From positions 186,001 to 250,000 of the forward strand of contig CAVOYT010000001.1 in NCBI GenBank assembly GCA_963700745.1: a DNA stretch of 64,000 nt, in the 5' to 3' direction. Positions 46,588 to 55,013 of this stretch are shown here, in pieces (the stretch's first letter is position 1; each line of letters opens with the position of its first letter). The position numbers and the translations under genes are program-made. Origin of the DNA: UBA10649 sp963700745. GTDB taxonomy: Bacteria > Actinomycetota > Actinomycetes > S36-B12. Under the pieces are notes generated by a model. The model was not told the origin of the DNA, did no database searches, and worked only from the letters and a program-made list of their open reading frames with translations.

Positions 46588-47174
46588 GAGCCATGGAGAG
46601 GCAGTACCGCGTCATGTACCGACTGGGCCTGACGCCGTGGGACCAGGCCGCGATTCCCTCCGAGCTCGTGCGAATGATCGAGGGTCCGGCGGCGCTCCCA
46701 CCGGGGGTCGCCCTCGACATCGGCTGCGGGACCGGGCGTCACGCCGCGTACCTCGCCGAGCGGGGGTGGCAGGTGACGGGGTTCGATGTCTCCCCTCGGG
46801 CCGTCGAGCGGGCGAGGGAACGGTCCGCTGCAGTTGACTGGCACGTAGCCGGGATCGGCGAGGCATCCGCCGAGCGAGTCGTCGAGTCGTTGAGCGGCCG
46901 GGTCGCGCTGATCCTCGACGTCGGCTGCCTGCACGGGCTCGACGTCGCTGGCCGAGGAGCGTGGGGAGACGTCGTCGGTCGGGTCGCTGCGCCCGACGCC
47001 CGCCTGCTGCTCCGAGCGGCTCCTCCCCGAGCGGTGCGATCCATCACTCCCCGCGGGATCGACCCCGAGGACGTCTCGGCGCTCCTGGGTCCGCAGTGGA
47101 CTCGGGCAGGCTCGCAATCGCAGGGCTGGAGCGTGCACCAACGGACTGCGAGCCACGGACCAGCTGTGGGCTAG
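46584..47174 (+). CDS. SAM-dependent methyltransferase
   Basis: 196 residues. Motif I VALDIGCGTGRHAAYLAERG binds S-adenosylmethionine, followed by VTGFDVSPRAVERARERSAA (acidic loop for the ribose) and VALILDVGCLHGL. The N-terminus YRLGLTPWDQAAIPSELVRM fits the thiopurine/TehB-like small methyltransferases. It is coupled to the preceding membrane protein. Its TAG lies on a palindromic CTAG that also provides the stop of the convergent dehalogenase-like gene. Confidence 0.88.
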   Translation: MRAMERQYRVMYRLGLTPWDQAAIPSELVRMIEGPAALPPGVALDIGCGTGRHAAYLAERGWQVTGFDVSPRAVERARERSAAVDWHVAGIGEASAERVVESLSGRVALILDVGCLHGLDVAGRGAWGDVVGRVAAPDARLLLRAAPPRAVRSITPRGIDPEDVSALLGPQWTRAGSQSQGWSVHQRTASHGPAVG

Positions 47175-48087
47175 GCGGAGATCGCCGCAATCTCGCGCGC
47201 GAGTTCCATCGGCTGCTCCTCGGCGACGAAGTGGCCGGTGTCGGGGAACATGACGGTGCGCGCCGCGGGGAAGGCCGCCTGCCAGCGCTTGAGCTTCCTT
47301 CTCCCGGAAGGCGATGTCCTTCATCCCCCAGGCGAGCAGGATCCTGCTTGTCTGACAGTGCCGAGCGGCGGTCCCAGAGCGAACCGAGCCAGTCGCTGGA
47401 CTTGATGATCTGACGAGGGAAGACCCAGCTCGCCATGCGCTCGTCCGGCGTTGACAAGGGGGCGAGGTAGTGCCGGTGAATCGCGGGCGTCAGTCGCGTC
47501 TTGTCGCCATAGGCGCGCTTGACGACACTGGAGGCGAAGAAGTTGCGCCGACGGATCAGCTGCCGGCCGATGGGTCCGCCCACGATGCCGCTGAACCCTT
47601 GGTAGTACCAATCCGAGCGGACCGACCACAGCCACGTGTTGGTGATCACCAGCGACGTCACCCGATCGGGGTTGTCCAGCGCCCACGACAGCCCGATCGG
47701 CCCGCCCCAGTCACCGACGACCAGAGTGACGTCGCTGAGATCGAGGGACTCCATGAAGCGGGCGAAGTTGCGGGCGTGATCGACGGGCAGGTAGGAGAAG
47801 TCGCGGGGCTTGTCCGACAGGCCGAAGCCGAGGTGGTCCGGGGCGAGGCAGCGCCGCGTGGGGGTGAGTTCCTTGAACACGTTGCGGAACTGGAATGACC
47901 ACGTGGGGTTGCCGTGCACGAACACGATCGGCGCGCCCGCGCCCTCGTCGATGTAGTGCATCGTCCCGGCAGGTGCGCCGAACCATCGCGGTGTGAACGG
48001 GTACTCGTCGAGGTTGAGCCAGGGCGGAGCGGGATTGCCGTGGGGGGGCGCCGAGTCATCGGGCGCCCCAGCGTGGGCGTCATCCAT
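47171..48087 (-). CDS. Haloalkane dehalogenase-like alpha/beta-hydrolase (two frame breaks)
   Basis: 304 residues after removing one extra base near 47353 and one near 47300. The nucleophile elbow is VVGDWGGPIGLSWALDNP, with Asp126 as nucleophile and Trp127 beside it. The oxyanion/halide region is HGNPTWS (N60). The catalytic His is in FPDTGHFVAEEQ, which is only in frame after correction. An Asp nucleophile followed by Trp and the HGNP motif are hallmarks of haloalkane dehalogenases, which hydrolyse C-halogen bonds. The start is ATG 48087 or 48099; neither has a Shine-Dalgarno sequence, and a 36-base inverted repeat ends three bases before the latter. Cytosolic. Confidence 0.85.
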
Positions 48088-48101
48088 GCTGCACAACATA
48101 T

Positions 48102-48137
48102 TGTCGTGGGAGCGGTTGGCCAACCGATCCCACGACA
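48102..48137. repeat. 36-base inverted repeat at the dehalogenase-like gene start
   Basis: The outer arms TGTCGTGGGA and TCCCACGACA flank the perfect palindrome CGGTTGGCCAACCG, with one mismatched pair in the whole structure. It fills the gap between the preceding minus-strand gene (ends 48186) and the hydrolase start. No U-tract follows. It could be an operator or an mRNA hairpin controlling translation. Confidence 0.7.
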
Positions 48138-48185
48138 TCCGAAGTGCTGCGGCCCGATTCCACCCCGCTCTCCTCGGCCGTGCAC

Positions 48186-48869
48186 CTAGCCGCGGGCGTC
48201 CATGGAGACGAAGCCGGTCACAGGCGGGTAGCCGGTGAGGAATTCGGCGCTCGCCGCGCTTTGTGGGAACGGCGACATGGCAAGGGACTGGAATGCCTCC
48301 CCGCTCTCGTAGACGGTCATGCCGACGGCGATGCTGGGCTCGAGCACGGATGCCCACTGGTACTCGGCCACGAATCCATTCTGCTCGCGGAGTGCTGTCA
48401 AGAACGCGCGGCGCTTGGCGTCATAGTCCTCGAGGTCGGCGTACGCGGACAGGTCTCGGTGAGCGATCTCGAGCACCTGACCGGGCGCGGCGGCAATGTC
48501 CGCCAACTCGTAGTGGTCCTCTGGATCGAGTGGGCGCAGGGCGGTGAACACGAGCGGCGTGAAGGTGGAGAAGAACGCGCCCGCCTCCGGGCTGGACCCC
48601 AGGCTCTCGCCGACGGCTGCGAACGCCTGCCCATCGCGGTACTGGGTCATGCCGATGAAGACGGCGGGATCCGGTGCGCTGTAGGTGGCGAAGTCGAAGA
48701 AGGCGGCGAACTCCCGGTCAGTGCGCACTCCGGGCTGCTGGCGCAGCAGGCTGACGAACCTCTCGCGATCGGCCGCGAAGGCGTCGACCTCCTGTGATGG
48801 ATTGAGGCGCCGGACCGCCAGTTCGGTCACGGGGCCGGAGTATGCGGCGGAGTCACTTGCTTCGTTCAC
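48186..48869 (-). CDS. Hypothetical protein, dimeric alpha/beta-barrel type (tandem paralogue 2)
   Basis: 227 residues from GTG 48869 behind AAAGGA. The N-terminal part (VTELAVRRLNPSQEVDAFAA then VGMTQYRDGQAFAAVGESL-like segments) and the C-terminal part (YDAKRRAFLTALREQNGFVA, SIAVGMTVYESGEAFQSLAM) suggest two monooxygenase/ABM-like ferredoxin folds in one chain. No cofactor motif is seen. It is similar in layout to the protein at 48905-49543, 35 bases upstream. Both are probably under the divergent MarR regulator. Function is unknown. Confidence 0.68.
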   Translation of the reverse strand: MNEASDSAAYSGPVTELAVRRLNPSQEVDAFAADRERFVSLLRQQPGVRTDREFAAFFDFATYSAPDPAVFIGMTQYRDGQAFAAVGESLGSSPEAGAFFSTFTPLVFTALRPLDPEDHYELADIAAAPGQVLEIAHRDLSAYADLEDYDAKRRAFLTALREQNGFVAEYQWASVLEPSIAVGMTVYESGEAFQSLAMSPFPQSAASAEFLTGYPPVTGFVSMDARG

Positions 48870-48904
48870 GATGATCCTTTCAGTGGGGTGGGAGGACTGT
48901 GCTT

Positions 48905-49543
48905 TCACGCGGCTGCGGCGAAGGTGATCAGGTTGGTGCCGAAGACCTCGCGGAACTCGGTGAGCGCGGGCGCGTCCGCCAGCTCGGCGGCCAGGGCGTC
49001 GAGGCTGGGTCGGTCGCGGTACACGGTGACGTGCACGAGCGAGTCCTTGGCCTTGAGGCCACCAGCCGTGGCGAAGGTATGTGAACGCAGGACGGCCGGG
49101 TGCTCGTCGAGAGCCTCCAGAAACGCATCGCGTCGTGCCATGAAGGTCTCCTGCGCGACTCCGTCGGCGGGGACCAGCGCCGCGAACTCGACGACGCATC
49201 CGGGGTCGGATGCGAACGTCGCGAGATCGAAGTTCGGGTCGTCCGGCTTGAGGAACACGCCCACGTTCGGTCGCATGACGCGCATGAAGCCGACGAGACG
49301 GCGCAGGACCTTCAGGTTCCTGGTTGCTCGCTTCTGGGCCGCCTTGTCGGCGTAGCGCGTCATTCCGACGTGCTGGGGGGCCGCGATCTCAGGAACCGTG
49401 CCGAACGCGACGAAGGCTCGTTCGGGTCCCACGCCGGGGACGGCCAGGAGGGCGTCGACCACGGCTCGCTTCCTGTCGTCGAAGGACTGCTGCTTGCCGG
49501 GACGGGGTCCCCGGATCGCCAACTCGATGATCTGCTCTGACAT
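48905..49543 (-). CDS. Hypothetical protein, dimeric alpha/beta-barrel type (tandem paralogue 1)
   Basis: 212 residues. It begins MSEQIIELAIRGPRPGKQQS, continues PQHVGMTRYADKAAQKRATR, and ends with VVEFAALVPADGVAQETFMA, SLVHVTVYRDRPSLDALAAE, TEFREVFGTNLITFAAAA. The two halves each carry a beta-strand/helix/HVT-type strand pattern like antibiotic-biosynthesis-monooxygenase-like domains. No heme or flavin motif is visible. It is divergent from the MarR gene, with a palindromic operator candidate between the starts, and it is followed by a paralogue. Confidence 0.68.
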   Translation of the reverse strand: MSEQIIELAIRGPRPGKQQSFDDRKRAVVDALLAVPGVGPERAFVAFGTVPEIAAPQHVGMTRYADKAAQKRATRNLKVLRRLVGFMRVMRPNVGVFLKPDDPNFDLATFASDPGCVVEFAALVPADGVAQETFMARRDAFLEALDEHPAVLRSHTFATAGGLKAKDSLVHVTVYRDRPSLDALAAELADAPALTEFREVFGTNLITFAAAA

Positions 49544-49575
49544 GTCGTGCTCTGCCTTCCGTCATGGGCGGTAGT

Positions 49576-49593
49576 TACCTGTACTTTCAGGTA
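49576..49593. promoter_or_regulatory. MarR operator candidate
   Basis: TACCTG and CAGGTA arms flank TACTTT in the 101-base gap between the divergent MarR gene and the tandem barrel proteins. The size and position fit a MarR-family dimer repressing both directions. Confidence 0.6.
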
Positions 49594-49644
49594 GTTGTCA
49601 GGAGAATATTTACGATTCCCTGAAATGTCAACTAAGATGCGGGA

Positions 49645-50160
49645 ATGGCTACTGATGCACCCGACCTGAGCGCGAGCGAGGATGCGGCGTGGCGTTCCAT
49701 GATCGTGATCTGGCGCCAGGGATTCGCTCGGCTGGACCGTACGTTTCGCCGCCACGGCCTGATCCACCTCGAGTACGGCATCCTCGCGGTGCTGTCGGAG
49801 GCTCCCGATGCGACGATGCCCGCGGGCGAGCTGGCCGACCTGAGCGGCCTATCCACCAGTCACCTCAGCCATCGCCTGAAGGTCATGGAGCAGCGAGGCG
49901 ACATCGCCCGAACGGCCAGCACGACCGATCGACGGATGGTGAGTGTGGCCCTGACTCCCCAGGGCAGGGACCTGCTCGATCGAGTCGCCCCGGAGCATGC
50001 GGCAGACGTTCAGGCGCTCATGTTCGAGCCGCTCAGCGCGAGTGAGACCCGGACTCTGTCCACCCTGCTGACGAAGATCGCCGCTCCGCTGTCAACCCAT
50101 CCGTTCGCCGCCCCGACAGCGCGGCCGTCCCGGAGATCGGGGGACGCCGCACTGTCATGA
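49645..50160 (+). CDS. MarR-family transcriptional regulator
   Basis: 171 residues. The winged helix is typical: LEYGILAVLSEAPDATMPAG, ELADLSGLSTSHLSHRLKVM (recognition helix), then the wing ARTASTTDRRMVSVALTPQG with the conserved DxR. The C-terminal tail (ASPFAAPTARPSRR-type, after residue 150) is basic and Pro-rich. It is divergent from the two barrel proteins, which are its likely targets. Its stop overlaps the end of the convergent hydrolase by six bases. Confidence 0.92.
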   Translation: MATDAPDLSASEDAAWRSMIVIWRQGFARLDRTFRRHGLIHLEYGILAVLSEAPDATMPAGELADLSGLSTSHLSHRLKVMEQRGDIARTASTTDRRMVSVALTPQGRDLLDRVAPEHAADVQALMFEPLSASETRTLSTLLTKIAAPLSTHPFAAPTARPSRRSGDAALS

Positions 50161-51132
50161 CGTCTTCTCGGAACCGGCCGGCTCGTGGACTCGCTGGGCG
50201 TTCGAGACGATGAATGCGCTGACCTCGTCGGGCCGGTCCTCCTGCAGGTAGTGCTTGGCGCGAATCACCCGCAGCCACGGGCGGTGGCTGGCCGCGAGCA
50301 TCGGCCAGCCGAACCGCCTCAGCGACAGGATCGGATCCTTGGCCCCCCACATGATGTCGACCGGGTACGGAGCGAACCGGCAGTCGACCACGTCCTCCCA
50401 CGGTCCGATGTCCTTGTCTCGAAGGGCGCGCATGATCCGCAGGTACGCCGCACCTTCGTCAGCGTCGAGAAGGAGTCGGCGATGGACGTCGACCTCTTCC
50501 GCCGAGACCGTGCTCATGTCCTCGATCCCGACGCGTTGCATCAACTCGCGAAACAGCCGAGGCGACGTCAACGGGCCGCGGAATCGATCCGTGAACCGGC
50601 CGTACACCTCCCCGGGGAACGGGGCATGACCGACGTTCAGGACCGTGTTCAGGATGGTGAGCGACATGATCCGGTCGGGGGCGTCCGAGGCCACCTGGAA
50701 GCCGATCGGACCGCCCGCGTCATGGACTACCAGATGGAAGCGGTCGATGCCCAGGGCGTCGACCGCTGCGGACGTGAACTCGCCGAGACCGCGGATGCTG
50801 TAGTCGAAGCCGGTGGGCCGATCGGCGAGCCCGAGCCCCGGCAGGTCGAAGGCCACAGCGCGGAATCCGCGTTCGGCGAGCCTGGGGATGACCTTGCGGT
50901 AGAGGAAGCTCGACATCGGGAGGCCGTGCATCAGCACGACTGGTTCCCCGTCACCCTGCTCACGGACGAAGCTGGTGATCCCTCCGGCAGTGAACTCCCG
51001 GCCCACAACACGGTGGGCGGCGATGAGCGTGTCGACCTTGTGGGTGTCGATCAAGGCCGCCTCCTCGCCGATGTCCCGAACGCGGAGACCGGATATCCCG
51101 AGTCCATCGGAGAGTGTGTCCCTTCGCATCAT
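50155..51132 (-). CDS. Alpha/beta-hydrolase with Asp nucleophile
   Basis: 325 residues. The fold starts near residue 47 (FTAGGITSFVREQGDGEPVV), followed by HGLPMSSFLYRKVIP and the nucleophile elbow LVVHDAGGPIGFQVASDAPD with Asp138. The catalytic His is in RAKHYLQEDRPDEV. An Asp nucleophile is shared with haloalkane dehalogenases and epoxide hydrolases, but the HGNP and D-W signatures are missing, so dehalogenation is less sure than for the 47171-48087 protein. Residues 1-45 have no counterpart in the fold and may not be translated. Convergent with MarR. Confidence 0.78.
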   Translation of the reverse strand: MMRRDTLSDGLGISGLRVRDIGEEAALIDTHKVDTLIAAHRVVGREFTAGGITSFVREQGDGEPVVLMHGLPMSSFLYRKVIPRLAERGFRAVAFDLPGLGLADRPTGFDYSIRGLGEFTSAAVDALGIDRFHLVVHDAGGPIGFQVASDAPDRIMSLTILNTVLNVGHAPFPGEVYGRFTDRFRGPLTSPRLFRELMQRVGIEDMSTVSAEEVDVHRRLLLDADEGAAYLRIMRALRDKDIGPWEDVVDCRFAPYPVDIMWGAKDPILSLRRFGWPMLAASHRPWLRVIRAKHYLQEDRPDEVSAFIVSNAQRVHEPAGSEKTS

Positions 51133-51183
51133 CCGAAGGGGATGAAGCGTTTGCCGAAGGGCTTTCGTGCCGTGCGGCCCGGG

Positions 51184-53408
51184 CTAGTCCAGGGCCGGGG
51201 GCTCGACGAGCCCGAGCTGCTGAGCGCGCACCACGGCCTCGCTGCGCGAGGACACGGCGAACTTGCGGTAGATCGAGAGCGCGTGGGTCTTGATGGTGTT
51301 CTGCGACAGGAAGAGGCGTTCGCCGATCTGCGGGAAGCTCAGGTGGCTGGGCAGGAACTGCAGCACGCGCAGTTCGGCGGTGGTCAGGGCCACGGCGGTG
51401 TTCCCGCCGGTCGCCATCCTCCGCAGAGAGCTTCGGGTGTCGTCGAGCATCGACTCGACGAGCGTCCCGCCGAGGTCCGGGGTCATCTGCTCACCCGCCT
51501 CATTGATCAGGACCCGGGCAGTCGCGCCGTCCCCGAGCAGCATGGCGGTGCGGGCCTGGATCAGCCGGCCCGTGACCGCGAACCATGGCGCGATCGCGGT
51601 GACGAGCCCCCCCAGTCGGCGCGCCTTCGCGAAGGCTGCGGTCGCTGCTGGCTTGTCGCCGACGACGGCCAGCGCGAATGCCTGGGCGGTAACCGTGTGG
51701 GCTGACGTCGCGAGTCGATCAAGGTCGAACTCCTCGAGCAGGTCGGCGGCCTCGTTGATCTGCCGTAGTCCTGATTCGCGCTCTCCGCCGAGGATCGCGA
51801 GGACGCCGAGGAAGGCACGCGCGTCGGCGCGAATCACCGGGACATCGAGTGCCTTGGCGAGCGCTTCGGCCTGCACGATGCTCTCTCGGCCGTCATCGAG
51901 GTGTCCCAGAAGCGTCTGGGCGACTCCGCGCAGCCACAGGGTGGGAGGTCGGAAGGCGCGAGTCCGGAGGCAGTCCCTCGAGGGCGTCCGTGCTGAGTTC
52001 GACGACGTCGAGCAGGGGCTGGCCGATCAGCACGAGGAGGGTGGCGAGGGACGCGGCATACTCGTCCGTCGCGACGCGTGCCCGCCAGTCGCGGCCGGCG
52101 TGCCGCTCGGCCACGAGCGCCCAGCGTTGCATCCGAGCTCCGTCACCCTCCTGCAGCGCCAACCAGCCTGCGGCGAGCGACAGCCAGCGATCATGCTGGA
52201 GCTGATGATCGCTGAGCTCGAGCAACCATGAGTGAAGTCGATCGGGACGACCCGAGCCGATGCACGCGACGATGTCGCTCCAGACCAGCTGGCCGGTCAG
52301 TTCGAGGTTGCCGGACGACTTCGCGTGGCGGATCGCTCGATCGAGATCGCCCTGCTCTGCGCACCACCGCGCGGCGGCCTCATGCAGGCGAGGTGGTGAC
52401 TCCGGCTCCACCACTCGCAGTTTCGCCTGAAGGCATTCGGCGAACAGGTGGTGGTAGCGGTAGCGGGGAGGGTCCGTCCCCAGCTCGATGACGAGCTGGA
52501 TCCGCCGGTGCAGGTCGTCGAGGATGGCATCGGCCTCCGGCCGCCCGGTGACGGCGGTGCACACCGGGCCGGTGACCTCCTCGAGGATGGAGGTCTGCAG
52601 CAGGAAGTCCACTGCGATCGGGTCGAGTCGGTCGAGTATCTGGGACTGGATGTAGTCGCCGACGAAGCGGGGGAGGTCGCCCTCGGGATTCGTTCGGTTC
52701 CCGTCACGTCGCGCGAGGGCGGACAGGTACAGGCCGACCGCCCAGCCCTCGCTGTGGTCGAGCACGTCCGTCAGGGTGGGTTCATCGACGGGTGCGTCCA
52801 TGTCGGCGAAGAGCCGGGCGGCCTCGTCCGTGTCGAACGCCAGCTCACGCACCTCCACGAGTCGACCCTCGGCGCGGGCACGGCCGAGCCAGGCGGGCGT
52901 CGCGTCTCTCGTCAGCAGTGCCAGCGTGGACCCGACCGGGATTCCGTCGGACACGGCCAGCAGCAACTCGTGACAGGCCGGATCTCGAATGAGGTGCACG
53001 TCGTCCAGGACGAGGACGAAGGATTGGTTCCGGGAACGAGCAAGCTTCCCGCAGTGCCGGGAGCAGCACCGCCGAGAATGCCGGTTCGGCTCCGGTGACG
53101 ACAGCCCTGGTCTGCGGTGCGGGCGACCCGAACTCCTCAAGGGCATCGACAAGTCGGTGGCCCAGCGCCGCTGGGTCGTCGAGATGGGGAGCAAGGGCAA
53201 TCGTGGCGTGCGGCCGCGGATCTGCGCTGGCCCACTGGGCGGCCAGGGTCGACTTGCCCGAGCCCGCGGCGCCGCTGATGACCACGGCGCGACTGTTCGC
53301 GGCCGAGGCGAGCTGAAGGAGAAGGCGGTCCCGTGTCACCGAGGAGGGGCTTTCGTCGGGGCCGTCGACCGTCGCGCTCGTCGCCCGAGTCTTGGTCCGC
53401 CGCTCCAC
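51184..53408 (-). CDS. MalT-type LuxR transcriptional regulator (two frame breaks)
   Basis: 740 residues after removing one extra base near 53045 and one near 51945. GTG 53408 follows AAGGAGG. The N-terminal STAND ATPase has Walker A SGAAGSGKST (about residues 46-55), FVLVLDDVHLIRDPACHELL as Walker B and LALLTRDATPAWLGRARAEG. Then come helical repeats (PPRYRYHHLFAECLQAKLRV, and others) and a C-terminal LuxR helix-turn-helix, LTTAELRVLQFLPSHLSFPQ, then QNTIKTHALSIYRKFAVSSR. Such regulators oligomerise when they bind ligand and ATP. Targets are unknown; its neighbours are an alpha/beta-hydrolase and a divergent DUF2252 gene. Confidence 0.88.
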
Positions 53409-53522
53409 GCCGCCTCCTTGTTAGGGGGATTCTAGGGACCATGGACTCTTGTCGCTCCCGGCGCGGTACCTCACCCGATCGGGAGGACGCACAACCCGGT
53501 CTGCTGGGGGAGTCTGTGCCGC

Positions 53523-54937
53523 ATGTCCGCGTCCTCCGTGCGCCACCTGACGGTGGCCGAGCGCGCCGAGAGGGGCAAGCACGCGCGGGCCCGGGTCCCG
53601 CGGGAGCGCCATGCGGAGTGGGAGCCGGCGCCGTCGCGTTCGAATCCCGTCTCATGGCTGGAAGAACAGGCGCTCACCCGAGTCCCGAGCCTCGTCCCCA
53701 TCCGGCACGGCCGGATGCTCGCGTCGCCGTTCGCGTTCTTTCGCGGTGGGGCTCTGCTGATGGCGTCGGACCTCGCCACGACGCCGGTCTCAGGACTCAC
53801 CGTCCAGGCATGTGGTGACGCTCACGTCGCCAACTTCGGTCTGTACGGCTCGCCAGAGCGGAAGCTGGTCTTCGACCTCAACGACTTCGACGAGACCCAT
53901 CCCGCTCCGTGGGAGTGGGACGTCAAGCGGATGCTCGCCAGCGTCGCCATTGCTGGGCCGAGCGAGGGGGTTCTCCGCATCCGAGCGTCGATCTGCGATT
54001 CGCGCCGGCGCCAGCATGTATCGACTCGCGATGCGCGACCTGTCGACGCAGGGGTACCTGGATGTCTGGTACCAGCGGGGCGAGGCCGAGAGGGGTCTGC
54101 CGCGCATGGCGTCGATGCTCGACAAGGAGAGTCTCAGGCAACTCACCAAGGTCGTCGAGAAGGCGCTCACCAAGGACAATCGTCAGGCCCTCAAGCGACT
54201 GACCCGCATGGGAGACGACGGTGAACTGCGCATGATCAGTGACCCGCCGCTCATCGAGCCGGCCGAGGACTTCCTGATCCGGCCGAGGTGCCTGCCTTCT
54301 CGGAGGTCCTGCACGACGTCCTGCGTCAGGCCCGACGAACGCTCTCCGGCGATCGTCGTTACCTGCTGGAGCAGTACCGATTCGTGCACCTGGCGCGCAA
54401 GGTGGTGGGAGTCGGCAGCATCGGCACCCGCACCTATGTGATCCTCATGACGGGTCGGACCGACGACGACGTGCTCCTGCTCCAGGCGAAGGAGGCCGAG
54501 GCGTCGGTCCTCGAACGGTTCACAGCGGCAGGCCGCCACGCCAATCACGGGCATCGGGTCGTGGAGGGCCAGCGACTCATGCAGGCGGTCAGCGACATCT
54601 TCCTGGGCTACGCGCGGGTGAAGGTCGGTGCGGATGGGCGCAGCCACGACTTCTACCTGCGTCAGCTGCACGACTGGAAGGGCTCGTGGGATCCCGGAGA
54701 CGATGAACCCCGGTCGGCCTACGGGCCTATGCGCAACTGTGCGGATGGACGCTTGCGCGGGCGCACGCACGCGCCGGCGATCCGGTCGCCCTGAGTGCCT
54801 ACCTCGGCCGGAGCGACGTCTTCGACAAGGCCGTGTCTGCATTCGCGGAGAGCTACGCGGACCAGAACGAGGCCGACTTCGCGGTCTTGGGCGATGCCGT
54901 CCGGTCTGGACGACTGGCAGCGCAGGTGGGCGTGTGA
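53523..54937 (+). CDS. DUF2252 protein (three frame breaks)
   Basis: 471 residues after correction of one extra base near 54000, one missing near 54285 and one missing near 54715. The ATG at 53523 follows GGGGGAG. The family's motifs are RHGRMLASPFAFFRGGALLM, ACGDAHVANFGLYGSPERKL, VFDLNDFDETHPAPWEWDVK, VGSIGTRTYVILMTGRTDDD, and the tail ending with YLGRSDVFDKAVSAFAESYA and DQNEADF. DUF2252 proteins have a kinase-like fold with GDAH and DLNDFD resembling catalytic and metal motifs; function is unknown. It is divergent from the MalT-type regulator. Confidence 0.85.
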
Positions 54938-55013
54938 ACCGGACCGTTGCGCCTTCTGGCCTTCATAATCGGCTGTCGCGGGCGCGTGGAGTCCGCAGCG
55001 AACTGGAGGGCTC

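Noticed and set aside
6813..54937. Programmed ribosomal frameshifting as the cause of the frame breaks.
   Set aside because: The breaks occur in unrelated families at different positions with no shared slippery heptamer or downstream structure, and orthologues of these families are not known to need frameshifting.
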